Assembly: GCF_002269255.1 (NCBI RefSeq)
Contig: NZ_CP022823.1
Location: forward strand, 248,001-312,000
From: Klebsiella quasivariicola
GTDB lineage: Bacteria; Pseudomonadota; Gammaproteobacteria; Enterobacterales; Enterobacteriaceae
Length of the DNA stretch: 64,000 bases
Reading direction: 5' to 3'
The number at the start of each line of letters is the position of its first letter. The first letter of the stretch is position 1. Shown here piece after piece: positions 42,948 through 52,214 of the stretch. Under the pieces are notes generated by a model. It saw nothing but the letters and a program-made list of their open reading frames with translations. It was not told where the DNA came from and ran no database searches. The translations under genes and the position numbers were made by a program.

Positions 42948-43931
42948 ATGCTTACTTACCCTCCCGTGAAGAAGGTCTCGGTGGTTATCCCGGTTTATAA
43001 CGAACAGGATAGCCTGCCGGAACTGCTTCGTCGTACGGATGCCGCCTGCGCCACGCTGGGGCGGCAATATGAAATTCTGCTGATCGACGATGGCAGCAGC
43101 GACGATTCTGCGCGCATGCTGACCGAAGCCGCCGAGGCGGAAGGTAGCCACGTCGTCGCCGTGTTGTTAAACCGTAACTACGGCCAGCACTCGGCGATCA
43201 TGGCCGGCTTCAGCCATGTGACTGGCGACTTAATCATTACCCTCGACGCCGACCTGCAAAACCCGCCGGAAGAGATCCCGCGGCTGGTGGCGAAGGCTGA
43301 TGAAGGTTACGACGTGGTGGGCACCGTGCGCCAGAACCGTCAGGACAGCATCTTCCGTAAAACCGCGTCGAAGATGATTAACCGCCTGATCCAGCGCACC
43401 ACCGGCAAAGCGATGGGCGACTACGGCTGCATGCTGCGCGCTTACCGCCGCCATATCATCGACGCCATGCTCAACTGCCATGAGCGCAGCACCTTTATCC
43501 CGATCCTGGCGAATACCTTCGCTCGTCGCGCGGTGGAGATCCCGGTAATGCATGCCGAGCGCGAATTCGGCGACTCCAAATACAGTTTCATGCGTCTGAT
43601 TAACCTGATGTATGACCTGGTGACCTGTCTGACCACCACGCCGCTGCGTCTGCTCAGCATTTTCGGCAGCGTGATTGCCCTGCTTGGCTTCGCCTTCGGC
43701 CTGCTGCTGGTGGTACTGCGTCTGGCCTTCGGCCCACAGTGGGCGGCGGAAGGGGTGTTTATGCTCTTCGCCGTGCTGTTCATGTTTATCGGCGCCCAGT
43801 TTGTCGGGATGGGCCTGCTCGGGGAGTATATCGGACGCATCTATAACGACGTGCGTGCGCGTCCCCGCTACTTTATTCAACGTGTTGTTCGCCAGCCGGA
43901 AACGGCATCTAAAGAGGAAGATCGTTCATGA
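42948..43931 (+). CDS. arnC: ArnC, undecaprenyl-phosphate Ara4FN transferase
   Basis: 327-residue inner-membrane GT2 glycosyltransferase. It moves 4-deoxy-4-formamido-L-arabinose from UDP to undecaprenyl phosphate on the cytoplasmic face. N-terminal VSVVIPVYNEQDSLPELL, metal-binding DADLQNPPEE (the DxD region), and two C-terminal helices (about 235-257 and 270-292). ATG at 42948, one base after the arnB stop; stop overlaps arnA. Confidence 0.97.
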   Translation: MLTYPPVKKVSVVIPVYNEQDSLPELLRRTDAACATLGRQYEILLIDDGSSDDSARMLTEAAEAEGSHVVAVLLNRNYGQHSAIMAGFSHVTGDLIITLDADLQNPPEEIPRLVAKADEGYDVVGTVRQNRQDSIFRKTASKMINRLIQRTTGKAMGDYGCMLRAYRRHIIDAMLNCHERSTFIPILANTFARRAVEIPVMHAEREFGDSKYSFMRLINLMYDLVTCLTTTPLRLLSIFGSVIALLGFAFGLLLVVLRLAFGPQWAAEGVFMLFAVLFMFIGAQFVGMGLLGEYIGRIYNDVRARPRYFIQRVVRQPETASKEEDRS

Positions 43932-45913
43932 AAGCCGTAGTCTTCGCTTATCACGATATGGGTTGCACCGGTATCCAGGCTCTGCTGGACGCCGGGTATG
44001 ATATCGCTGCTATTTTCACCCACCCGGATAACCCTGGCGAAAACCATTTCTTTGGCTCCGTGGCGCGCCTTGCCGCCGAGCAGGGCATTCCGGTGTGGGC
44101 GCCGGAAGACGTGAACCATCCGCTGTGGATTGAACGTATCCGCGAGATGAAGCCGGACGTGCTGTTCTCCTTCTACTACCGCAACCTGCTGGGCGATGAG
44201 ATCCTCAATCTGGCACCGAAAGGGGCGTTCAACCTGCATGGTTCGCTGCTGCCGAAATATCGTGGCCGTGCGCCGCTGAACTGGGTGCTGGTCAATGGCG
44301 AAAGCGAAACCGGCGTGACCCTGCACCGCATGGTTAACCGCGCGGACGCCGGCGATATCGTCGCCCAGCAGACCGTGGCGATTGGCCCGGATGACGCGGC
44401 CCTGACGCTGCACCGTAAGCTGTGCGCCGCTGCTACCGAGCTGCTGGGCCAGGCGCTGCCCGCGATCCTCGCCGGCACCACCGATGAACGTCCGCAGGAT
44501 CACAGCCAGGCGACCTACGTGGGGCGTCGTACCCCGGAAGACGGCCGCCTCGACTGGGAGCAGCCGGCGCAGACTCTGCATAATCTGGTGCGTGCCGTCT
44601 CTGACCCGTGGCCAGGCGCCTTCGGCTACGCCGGGGCAAACAAGTTTATCGTCTGGAAATCCCGTGTTCGTCGCGATCTGCCGGCAGCCAAACCGGGGAC
44701 CGTGATCTCCGTTACGCCGCTGATCGTCGCGTGCCAGGACGGGGCGCTGGAGATTGTCACCGGCCAGACCGAACGCGGCGTGTACATGCAGGGCGCCCAG
44801 CTGGCGCAGGCCCTGGGCCTGGTGTCCGGGGCGGTGATCAGCAGCAAACCGGTGGTGGCGATTAAGCGCCGCACCCGCGTGCTGATCCTCGGCGTCAATG
44901 GCTTTATCGGTAACCATCTGACCGAACGCCTGCTGCAGGACGACAACTATGAGATTTACGGTCTGGATATCGGCTCCGACGCCATCAGCCGTTTCCTTGA
45001 CTGCCCGCGTTTCCACTTCGTGGAAGGCGATATCAGTATTCACTCCGAGTGGATCGAGTACCACATTAAGAAATGCGACGTGGTGCTGCCGCTGGTGGCC
45101 ATCGCCACGCCTATCGAATACACCCGCAACCCGCTGCGCGTGTTCGAACTGGATTTCGAAGAGAACCTGAAGATCATCCGCGACTGCGTAAAATACAATA
45201 AGCGCATCATCTTCCCGTCGACCTCGGAAGTGTACGGCATGTGCACCGACAAAAACTTCGACGAAGATAGCTCCAACCTGGTGGTGGGGCCGATCAACAA
45301 ACAGCGCTGGATCTACTCGGTCTCCAAGCAGCTGCTGGACCGCGTGATCTGGGCCTATGGCGATAAGAACGGCCTGAAGTTCACTCTGTTCCGTCCGTTC
45401 AACTGGATGGGGCCGCGCCTGGATAACCTCAACGCCGCGCGTATCGGCAGCTCCCGAGCTATCACCCAGCTGATCCTCAACCTGGTGGAAGGGTCGCCGA
45501 TCAAGCTCATCGAAGGCGGCAAGCAAAAGCGCTGCTTCACCGATATCAGCGACGGTATCGAAGCGCTGTTCCGCATCATCGAGAACAAAGACGGCCGCTG
45601 CGACGGGCAGATCATCAACATCGGCAACCCGGATAACGAAGCGAGCATCAAAGAGCTGGCCGAAATGCTGCTTGCCTGCTTCGAACGCCATCCGCTGCGC
45701 GATCGCTTCCCGCCGTTCGCCGGCTTCCGCGAAGTGGAAAGCAGCGATTACTACGGGAAGGGCTACCAGGACGTTGAGCATCGTAAGCCAAGCATCCGCA
45801 ATGCCAAACGCTGCCTGAACTGGGAGCCGAAGGTCGAGATGGAAGAGACTGTCGAACACACGCTGGACTTCTTCCTGCGTACAGTTGAACTGGTGGACGA
45901 TAAAAATCCATGA
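43928..45913 (+). CDS. arnA: ArnA, bifunctional UDP-Ara4N formyltransferase / UDP-GlcA decarboxylase
   Basis: 661 residues. The N-terminal ~305 residues are the 10-formyl-THF formyltransferase (catalytic N102, H104 in FNLHGS, and D140). The C-terminal half is an SDR-type decarboxylase (VLILGVNGFIGNHL nucleotide motif, FPSTSEVYGM with the Ser/Glu pair, and a late EHRKPSIRNAKRCL stretch with the catalytic Arg) that oxidises UDP-glucuronate to UDP-Ara4O. ATGA overlap with arnC and with arnD. Confidence 0.98.
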   Translation: MKAVVFAYHDMGCTGIQALLDAGYDIAAIFTHPDNPGENHFFGSVARLAAEQGIPVWAPEDVNHPLWIERIREMKPDVLFSFYYRNLLGDEILNLAPKGAFNLHGSLLPKYRGRAPLNWVLVNGESETGVTLHRMVNRADAGDIVAQQTVAIGPDDAALTLHRKLCAAATELLGQALPAILAGTTDERPQDHSQATYVGRRTPEDGRLDWEQPAQTLHNLVRAVSDPWPGAFGYAGANKFIVWKSRVRRDLPAAKPGTVISVTPLIVACQDGALEIVTGQTERGVYMQGAQLAQALGLVSGAVISSKPVVAIKRRTRVLILGVNGFIGNHLTERLLQDDNYEIYGLDIGSDAISRFLDCPRFHFVEGDISIHSEWIEYHIKKCDVVLPLVAIATPIEYTRNPLRVFELDFEENLKIIRDCVKYNKRIIFPSTSEVYGMCTDKNFDEDSSNLVVGPINKQRWIYSVSKQLLDRVIWAYGDKNGLKFTLFRPFNWMGPRLDNLNAARIGSSRAITQLILNLVEGSPIKLIEGGKQKRCFTDISDGIEALFRIIENKDGRCDGQIINIGNPDNEASIKELAEMLLACFERHPLRDRFPPFAGFREVESSDYYGKGYQDVEHRKPSIRNAKRCLNWEPKVEMEETVEHTLDFFLRTVELVDDKNP

Positions 45914-46812
45914 AACAGGTCGGCTTACGCATAGATGTCGATACCTTTCGCGGCACGCGGGACGGCGTTCCGCGGCTGCTGGACCTGCTGGGCCAGCACG
46001 GGATCCAGGCAAGCTTCTTCTTCAGCGTCGGGCCGGACAATATGGGGCGCCATCTGTGGCGCCTGATAAAACCGAAGTTTCTGTGGAAGATGCTGCGTTC
46101 CAGGGCGGCTTCGCTGTACGGCTGGGATATTCTGCTGGCCGGCACCGCCTGGCCGGGGCGCCGCATCGGCGCGGGTAATGAAGCGGTGATCCGTGCGACC
46201 GCCGAGTCTCATGAAGTCGGACTGCATGCCTGGGATCATTACAGCTGGCAGGCGTGGAGCGGTGTCTGGCCGCAGGAACGGCTGACGCTGGAGGTTGAGC
46301 GCGGCCTGCTCGAACTGGAACGCATCATCGGCCGCCCGGTCACCTGCTCGGCCGTCGCCGGCTGGCGCGCCGATCAGCGGGTGGTCAAAGCCAAAGAATC
46401 CTTCGATTTTCTCTACAACAGCGACTGTCGCGGCACGCGGCCGTTTCTGCCCCAGCTCGGCAGCGGCGTCTCTGGTACCGTGCAGATCCCGGTCACGTTG
46501 CCGACCTGGGACGAGGCGGTGGGCACGGCGGTGGATATCGCCGGCTTTAACCGCTACCTGCTGGACTGCATCCATCGCGATGCGGGCGTGCCGGTCTATA
46601 CCATTCACGCTGAAGTGGAAGGCATTGCCTACGCCGATCAGTTCAATGAACTACTGACCATGGCGGCGGAAGAAGAAATTCAGTTTTGCCCACTGAGCCA
46701 GCTGCTGCCCGCTGACTTTAGCGAGCTGCCCTCAGGCAAAGTGGTTCGTGGTGAACTGGCTGGCCGGGAAGGCTGGCTCGGACGTGAACAATTACTGACT
46801 TCGGGTATTTGA
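45910..46812 (+). CDS. arnD: ArnD, Ara4FN-undecaprenyl deformylase
   Basis: 300 residues, polysaccharide-deacetylase (carbohydrate esterase 4-like) fold. Begins GLRIDVDTFRGTRDGVPRLL, with the Asp pair that coordinates metal; ESHEVGLHAWDHYSWQ supplies His ligands. It removes the formyl group before flipping. Overlaps arnA by four bases and arnT by one. Confidence 0.97.
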   Translation: MKQVGLRIDVDTFRGTRDGVPRLLDLLGQHGIQASFFFSVGPDNMGRHLWRLIKPKFLWKMLRSRAASLYGWDILLAGTAWPGRRIGAGNEAVIRATAESHEVGLHAWDHYSWQAWSGVWPQERLTLEVERGLLELERIIGRPVTCSAVAGWRADQRVVKAKESFDFLYNSDCRGTRPFLPQLGSGVSGTVQIPVTLPTWDEAVGTAVDIAGFNRYLLDCIHRDAGVPVYTIHAEVEGIAYADQFNELLTMAAEEEIQFCPLSQLLPADFSELPSGKVVRGELAGREGWLGREQLLTSGI

Positions 46813-48467
46813 TGAAAAGCATTCGCTATGGCGTCTCTCTGATTGCGCTGTTTGCGCTGTATTATCTGCTGCCGCTCAATTTCCGTTTGCTCTGGCAACC
46901 CGACGAAACCCGCTACGCGGAGATCAGCCGTGAAATGCTGGCCACCGGCGACTGGGTGGTACCGCATTTTCTCGGGTTGCGCTACTTCGAAAAACCGATT
47001 GCCGGTTACTGGATCAACAGTATCGGTCAGTGGCTGTTTGGCCATAATAACTTCGGCGTACGCTTCGGGTCGGTCTTCGCCATCACCATGACCGCCCTGC
47101 TGGTGGCCTGGCTGGCGTGGCGGATCTTTCGTGATAAGCGGGTAGCTATCCTGTCGCCGATTATCTTCCTCACTGCGATGCTGGTGTATGCGATTGGCAC
47201 CTATGCGGTGCTGGACCCGATGATCACCCTGTGGCTGGCGTTGGCGATGTGCAGCTTCTGGGGCGCGACGCAGGCGCAGAGCCGCGGCGGCAAAATACTG
47301 GGTTACGTGCTGTTGGGCGTCGCCTGCGGTATGGGGGTGATGACCAAAGGTTTCCTTGCGCTGGCGGTGCCGGTGGTGGGCGTTCTGCCATGGGTGATCG
47401 CCCGTAAACGCTGGCGTGAAGTGCTGACCTACGGTTGGCTGGCGGTGGTCGTCTGTACGCTGGTGGTGCTGCCCTGGGGGCTGGCTATCGCCCAGCGCGA
47501 GCCGGACTTCTGGCGCTATTTCTTCTGGGTCGAGCATATTCAGCGTTTCGCCGAAAAAGACGCCCAGCATAAAGCGCCATTCTGGTACTACATCCCGTTC
47601 CTGATCGCCGGCAGCTTGCCGTGGCTGGCCCTGCTGCCAGGGGCGCTGAAGCGCGGCTGGCGTGAGCGCGATGAGGCCCGCGGCGCGCTGTATCTGCTCG
47701 GTTGGGTGGCGATGCCGTTCCTGTTCTTCAGTATTGCTAAAGGCAAACTGCCGACCTATATCCTGCCGTGCTTTGCGCCGCTGTCGATCCTGATGGCCCG
47801 CTACGCGCTGGAGGCGGCGAAGACCGGCGCGAAAGCGCTGCGCATCAACGGGATGATCAACCTGGGCTTTGGCCTGCTGGGGCTGATCGCCGTGCTGGTG
47901 GTCTCGCCCTGGGGCGTGATGCACAAGCCGGTATGGAGCAAGATTGAGCTGTATAAATGTCTGCTGGCGGCCATCGCCTTCGCCGTCTGGGCGCTGATGG
48001 GCTGGTTGGCGATGAAAGACGCTGGCCGCCGCTGGAGCCTCGCCGCGCTCTGTCCGCTCGGCCTGGCGCTGCTGGTGGGCTTCGCCATCCCGGACCGGGT
48101 TATCGACAGCAAACAGCCGCAGTTCCTCGTGGATATCGTCAGCGAATCCCTGCAGCCCAGCCGCTACGTCCTGACCAACAACGTCGGGATCGCCGGCGGC
48201 CTGGCCTGGGAGCTGAAGCGCAGCGATATTATTATGTTCGACAAACAGGGTGAGCTGAAGTACGGTCTCGACTGGCCGGATGCTCAGGGAAGCTTTGTCA
48301 GCCAGGCCGGTTTTGCCGACTGGCTGGCCGCGCACCGTCAGCAGGGGCCGGTCTCGCTGGTGCTGTTGATGGATAAAGGAGAGAGTATGGTCGACTTACC
48401 GTTACCGAAACCAGATAACGCCTATGAGCTGGGTCGGGTGGTCTTCCTTCAGTATCTGCCGCAATGA
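46812..48467 (+). CDS. arnT: ArnT, L-Ara4N lipid A transferase
   Basis: 551-residue GT-C integral membrane transferase. It attaches L-Ara4N from undecaprenyl phosphate to lipid A phosphates at the periplasmic face, lowering the negative charge and giving polymyxin resistance. N-terminal LLWQPDETRYAEISREML carries the catalytic Asp-Glu, and FEKPIAGYW is typical. About twelve helices and a C-terminal soluble domain. ATG at 46812 fits E. coli ArnT (MKSVRY). Confidence 0.98.
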   Translation: MKSIRYGVSLIALFALYYLLPLNFRLLWQPDETRYAEISREMLATGDWVVPHFLGLRYFEKPIAGYWINSIGQWLFGHNNFGVRFGSVFAITMTALLVAWLAWRIFRDKRVAILSPIIFLTAMLVYAIGTYAVLDPMITLWLALAMCSFWGATQAQSRGGKILGYVLLGVACGMGVMTKGFLALAVPVVGVLPWVIARKRWREVLTYGWLAVVVCTLVVLPWGLAIAQREPDFWRYFFWVEHIQRFAEKDAQHKAPFWYYIPFLIAGSLPWLALLPGALKRGWRERDEARGALYLLGWVAMPFLFFSIAKGKLPTYILPCFAPLSILMARYALEAAKTGAKALRINGMINLGFGLLGLIAVLVVSPWGVMHKPVWSKIELYKCLLAAIAFAVWALMGWLAMKDAGRRWSLAALCPLGLALLVGFAIPDRVIDSKQPQFLVDIVSESLQPSRYVLTNNVGIAGGLAWELKRSDIIMFDKQGELKYGLDWPDAQGSFVSQAGFADWLAAHRQQGPVSLVLLMDKGESMVDLPLPKPDNAYELGRVVFLQYLPQ

Positions 48468-48802
48468 GCGTCTGGATCTGTCTGGTGTTCGCCAGCCTGC
48501 TGAGCTGCGCCGGACAACTCTGCCAGAAACAGGCGACCCGCCCGTCCCGTCGCGGACGGCGGAGTCGCCATATACTCTTCTGGCTGGGGATGGCGCTGTT
48601 ATGCCTGGGCTGCGGCATGCTGCTGTGGCTGAGCGTCCTGCAGTCTATTCCGGTCAGCATCGCCTATCCGATGCTGAGCCTGAATTTCGTCTGGGTTACC
48701 CTCGCGGGCTGGGGCATCTGGCATGAGCCGGTCGCTCGCCGCCACTGGTTTGGCGTTGGGTTGATCGTCGTGGGCATCGTCATTCTGGGGACCAGCGTCT
48801 GA
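48464..48802 (+). CDS. arnE: ArnE, Ara4N-undecaprenyl flippase subunit
   Basis: 112 residues, four short helices, EmrE-like fold (SVLQSIPVSIAYPMLSLNFV). With ArnF it flips Ara4N-undecaprenyl phosphate to the periplasm. Overlaps arnT by four bases and arnF by one. Confidence 0.96.
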   Translation: MSVWICLVFASLLSCAGQLCQKQATRPSRRGRRSRHILFWLGMALLCLGCGMLLWLSVLQSIPVSIAYPMLSLNFVWVTLAGWGIWHEPVARRHWFGVGLIVVGIVILGTSV

Positions 48803-49182
48803 TGGGCTTTCTCTGGGCATTATTCAGCGTCGGCCTCGTCAGCGCCGCGCAGTTGCTGCTGCGCAGCGCCATGTTGGCCTTGCCGCCGCTGACCGATATT
48901 ATGGCATTTCTCCAGCATCTGCTGCATTTCCAGCCCGGCACCTTCGGCCTGTTTTTCGGCCTGCTGGGCTACCTGCTGTCGATGGTCTGCTGGTACTTTG
49001 CCCTCCATCGCCTGCCGCTGTCGAAAGCGTATGCCCTGCTGAGTCTGAGCTATATCCTCGTGTGGGCCGCCGCCATCTGGCTGCCCGGCTGGCATGAGCC
49101 GTTCTACTGGCAATCGCTGCTGGGCGTGGCGATCATCGTCGCCGGCGTATTGACCATCTTCTGGCCGGTGAAACGCCGCTAG
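48802..49182 (+). CDS. arnF: ArnF, Ara4N-undecaprenyl flippase subunit
   Basis: 126 residues, four helices, paired with ArnE (LHRLPLSKAYALLSLSYILV near 69-88). Last gene of the arn operon. Its stop codon lies inside the last codons of the convergent yhhT gene. Confidence 0.96.
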   Translation: MGFLWALFSVGLVSAAQLLLRSAMLALPPLTDIMAFLQHLLHFQPGTFGLFFGLLGYLLSMVCWYFALHRLPLSKAYALLSLSYILVWAAAIWLPGWHEPFYWQSLLGVAIIVAGVLTIFWPVKRR

Positions 49183-50228
49183 CCGGGCAGCCGGCTTTTG
49201 GGGCGCCCCGGGCCGAGCAGGATCGCCAGCTTACTGCCCCCAACGGTAGTCTCCATCCAGATTTTACAGACGCTGGTTAACGGCACCGAGAGCAGCATGC
49301 CTACCGGCCCCAGCAGCCAGCCCCAGACCAGCAACGACAGGAACACCACCAGGGTCGACATTCCCAGCCGATGGCCCATCATGCGCGGCTCCACCATGTT
49401 GCCCAGCACCATATGCACCACCAGAAACAGCGCCCCGACCAGCAGACACTCATAGATGCCGCTGAACAGCAGCGCCTGCAGCATCGGGGGGATGGCCGAG
49501 ATGGCGGAGCCAATGTTCGGCACATAGTTCAGCAAAAACGCCAGCACCCCCCACATCAGGGCGAACTGTACCCCCATCGCCAGCAGCCCCAGCCAGACAA
49601 TCAGCCCGGTCCACAGGCTAATCAGCGTCTTCAGCGCCAGATAATGGGTGACGCCTTTCAGCGCCCGGTGCAATCCGGCGATATGCAGGCGCGGGTTATT
49701 GAGGGCAAAACGCAGTTTGTAGGGCAGGTGGCGAACCTCAAACAGCATAAAGATCACCGTCATCACCAGCAGCACGATGCTGGCCATCGCCCCGGAAAGC
49801 TGGGTCATCAGCGTCGTGGCCCAGGTCATCAGCCGTTCTGAATCCATGCGCCGCAGCATCCGCTCCGGATTGATATGCAGATTAAGGAAGGGGAGATACT
49901 CCTGGAGCTGGAGGATCTTGCGCGTCAGGGCACGGTTGAAATCGGGCAGCATGGCGACAAAGTCATTGAGCGACGCCGCCAGCACGCCGAGCAGCGCGGT
50001 GAGCATCACCAGCATCGCCGTCACCACCAGGGTAATGGCGAAAGGACGCCGCACCCCGCGACGAATGCACCAGGTCACCAGCGGGTTGAGGACAATAGCG
50101 AAAAACAGCGCCAGCAGCAGCTGCACCAGAATATCGGCGGCGGCGTGGATCCCGGCGAGGATAATCACTAACGCTGCCAGCTTAAGTAAAATATGGAGCC
50201 CGGCTTTATCAGCCTGCGGAGAGGACAT
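49179..50228 (-). CDS. yhhT: YhhT, AI-2E/PerM-family membrane protein
   Basis: 349 residues with about eight helices in the AI-2E transporter (PerM, TqsA) pattern: N-terminal helices, a soluble middle, then GLLVWGWLLGPVGMLLSVPLTSVCKI at the end. Substrate unknown. Convergent with arnF, four-base overlap of the two stop codons. Confidence 0.93.
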   Translation of the reverse strand: MSSPQADKAGLHILLKLAALVIILAGIHAAADILVQLLLALFFAIVLNPLVTWCIRRGVRRPFAITLVVTAMLVMLTALLGVLAASLNDFVAMLPDFNRALTRKILQLQEYLPFLNLHINPERMLRRMDSERLMTWATTLMTQLSGAMASIVLLVMTVIFMLFEVRHLPYKLRFALNNPRLHIAGLHRALKGVTHYLALKTLISLWTGLIVWLGLLAMGVQFALMWGVLAFLLNYVPNIGSAISAIPPMLQALLFSGIYECLLVGALFLVVHMVLGNMVEPRMMGHRLGMSTLVVFLSLLVWGWLLGPVGMLLSVPLTSVCKIWMETTVGGSKLAILLGPGRPKSRLPG

Positions 50229-50362
50229 AGGTATTCCTTTTTATGAGTCGCGCCAGATAAGTGTAGCGGTTCGCCGACTGCCAATATTCTGAAAGGAGGG
50301 CTGCTTTTCCGCCGACAGCGTGGTAATAGTGAAAGCTGATTGTCGAAATCTGGTGGAACCTG
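50229..50362. promoter_or_regulatory. yhhT-yhhS divergent region
   Basis: 134 bases holding both promoters. No regulator site recognised. The yhhS ATG at 50363 follows GGTGGAACCTG with a weak GGTGG ribosome site. Confidence 0.35.
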
Positions 50363-51583
50363 ATGCCCGAACCCGTCGCCGAACCGGCGCTCAATGGACT
50401 GCGCCTCAATCTGCGGATTGTCTCTGTCGTCATCTTTAACTTTGCCAGCTATCTCACCATCGGCCTACCGCTGGCGGTGCTGCCCGGCTATGTGCATGAT
50501 GTCATGGGCTTTAGCGCTTTCTGGGCCGGGCTGGTAATTAGTCTGCAATATTTCGCCACGCTGCTCAGCCGCCCGCATGCCGGGCGCTACGCCGACCTGC
50601 TGGGGCCCAAAAAGATTGTTGTCTTCGGTCTCTGCGGCTGTTTTTTGAGCGGTCTGAGCTATCTGCTGGCGGCCTGCAGCAGCGGCTGGCCACTGGTTAG
50701 CCTGCTGCTGTTATGTCTCGGGCGGGTGATCCTTGGAATCGGTCAGAGCTTTGCCGGCACCGGGTCGACGCTGTGGGGCGTCGGCGTGGTCGGTTCGCTG
50801 CATATCGGGCGGGTGATTTCGTGGAACGGGATAGTGACCTACGGGGCGATGGCGATGGGCGCGCCGCTCGGCGTGCTCTGTTACTCACGGATTGGCCTCA
50901 GCGGCCTGGCGGTGGTCATTATGGCGGTGGCGCTGGTGGCGATCCTCTGTGCGCTGCCCCGCGCGGCGGTGAAGGCAGCCAAAGGTAAAGCGATGTCGTT
51001 TCGCGCGGTGCTTGGCCGGGTCTTGCCCTACGGCATGGCGCTGGCGCTGGCCTCCGCTGGCTTCGGGGTGATCGCCACCTTTATCACGCTGTTTTATGAC
51101 GCTAAAGGCTGGGACGGCGCGGCTTTTGCTCTGACGTTATTCAGCTGCGCGTTCGTTGGCACGCGGCTGCTGTTTCCTAACGGCATTCATCGCCTCGGTG
51201 GACTGAACGTGGCGATGCTCTGCTTTAGCGTGGAGATTATCGGACTGCTGCTGGTCGGCTTTGCCGATACGCCGCTGTTGGCGAAAATCGGTACTTTCCT
51301 TACCGGGGCGGGGTTCTCGCTGGTCTTCCCGGCGCTGGGAGTGGTGGCGGTCAAAGCGGTGCCGCAGCACAATCAGGGGGCGGCGCTGGCGACCTATACC
51401 GTGTTTATGGATTTGTCGTTGGGCGTTACCGGGCCGCTGGCCGGGTTGCTGATGGCGTGGACCGGGATCTCGATGATTTATCTCGCCGCGGCGGGGCTGG
51501 TGATGGCGGCGCTGCTGTTGGGCTGGCGGCTAAAAAAACGGCCCCCAGTTAGCGAACCGGAGGCCATCGCACCAGGCCAGTAA
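50363..51583 (+). CDS. yhhS: YhhS, major-facilitator transporter
   Basis: 406 residues, twelve helices. Loop 2-3 has GRYADLLGPKK (about 74-84), and GRVILGIGQSFAGTGSTLWG is a family mark. It aligns with E. coli YhhS, an arabinose-efflux-type MFS member sometimes linked to glyphosate tolerance on overexpression; the native substrate is unknown. Converges with dcrB, with only one base between the stops. Confidence 0.94.
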   Translation: MPEPVAEPALNGLRLNLRIVSVVIFNFASYLTIGLPLAVLPGYVHDVMGFSAFWAGLVISLQYFATLLSRPHAGRYADLLGPKKIVVFGLCGCFLSGLSYLLAACSSGWPLVSLLLLCLGRVILGIGQSFAGTGSTLWGVGVVGSLHIGRVISWNGIVTYGAMAMGAPLGVLCYSRIGLSGLAVVIMAVALVAILCALPRAAVKAAKGKAMSFRAVLGRVLPYGMALALASAGFGVIATFITLFYDAKGWDGAAFALTLFSCAFVGTRLLFPNGIHRLGGLNVAMLCFSVEIIGLLLVGFADTPLLAKIGTFLTGAGFSLVFPALGVVAVKAVPQHNQGAALATYTVFMDLSLGVTGPLAGLLMAWTGISMIYLAAAGLVMAALLLGWRLKKRPPVSEPEAIAPGQ

Positions 51584-52141
51584 TTACTGAATGGTGAGGG
51601 TGTTGATGATGCTTTCTGCTTCGGTCTGTGCCTGCTGCTGGTTGTCCGCCGGCAGGGTCACCTGCAGGGTCAGCAGTTTGTCATCCACTTTGCCAAGCAG
51701 TACGGAAGACCAGGCGGTCTGCCCCTTGGCGGAGATGATGCTGTCCAGCTGCTGCAGGGTATGGCCTTTAATCTCCAGCGATTTATTGCTCACCACCTGC
51801 AGCTGCGGGTCGCGGCTACGCTGCTGATCTTCCAGACGTTTCGCCAGCACCGCCAGATCTTCATTGGTGCTGTCGCCGACGATGACGATGACCGCTTTCT
51901 GGCCGGTAGCGTCAGAGTAGACGTGCATGTTGTTCGCCTGGGTACCCAGTTTGCCGCTCTGGTCGGCCATGCCCGCGGGCAGGGTGAAGCTCAGCTTGCC
52001 ATCCAGCAGGCTGATTGCCTGGCCGCTGGCATTGCTCTCCGCTGCTGCGCCAACGGTTGGCGCTTTTGAATCGCTGTTATCGCAGGCGGCAAGCCCCATC
52101 ACCAGCAGGCCAATACCGACATATTTAACCAAATTGCGCAT
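51584..52141 (-). CDS. dcrB: DcrB, periplasmic lipoprotein
   Basis: 185 residues, lipoprotein signal with lipobox GLAAC (Cys about residue 19). In E. coli DcrB is needed for phage C1 and C6 infection and, from later work, lipoprotein maturation homeostasis. ATG at 52141 (AAGGA 8 bases upstream) is preferred over the ATG two codons earlier; length then equals E. coli DcrB. Confidence 0.95.
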   Translation of the reverse strand: MRNLVKYVGIGLLVMGLAACDNSDSKAPTVGAAAESNASGQAISLLDGKLSFTLPAGMADQSGKLGTQANNMHVYSDATGQKAVIVIVGDSTNEDLAVLAKRLEDQQRSRDPQLQVVSNKSLEIKGHTLQQLDSIISAKGQTAWSSVLLGKVDDKLLTLQVTLPADNQQQAQTEAESIINTLTIQ

Positions 52142-52214
52142 TGACATCTTCCTTTCGATAAACGGCCACTAATGGCTCATCCGGCTATCTTAACACATCA
52201 GCCCGCGAGTACCT

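Noticed and set aside
43877..46012. 711-codon open frame on the minus strand opposite arnC/arnA/arnD
   Set aside because: Fully antisense to three well-recognised arn genes; His/Gln/Arg-rich translation typical of a GC-rich shadow frame, no family resemblance, no ribosome site.
46680..48335. 551-codon minus-strand frame opposite arnT
   Set aside because: Antisense shadow of arnT with low-complexity Gln/His/Arg composition and no recognisable domain.
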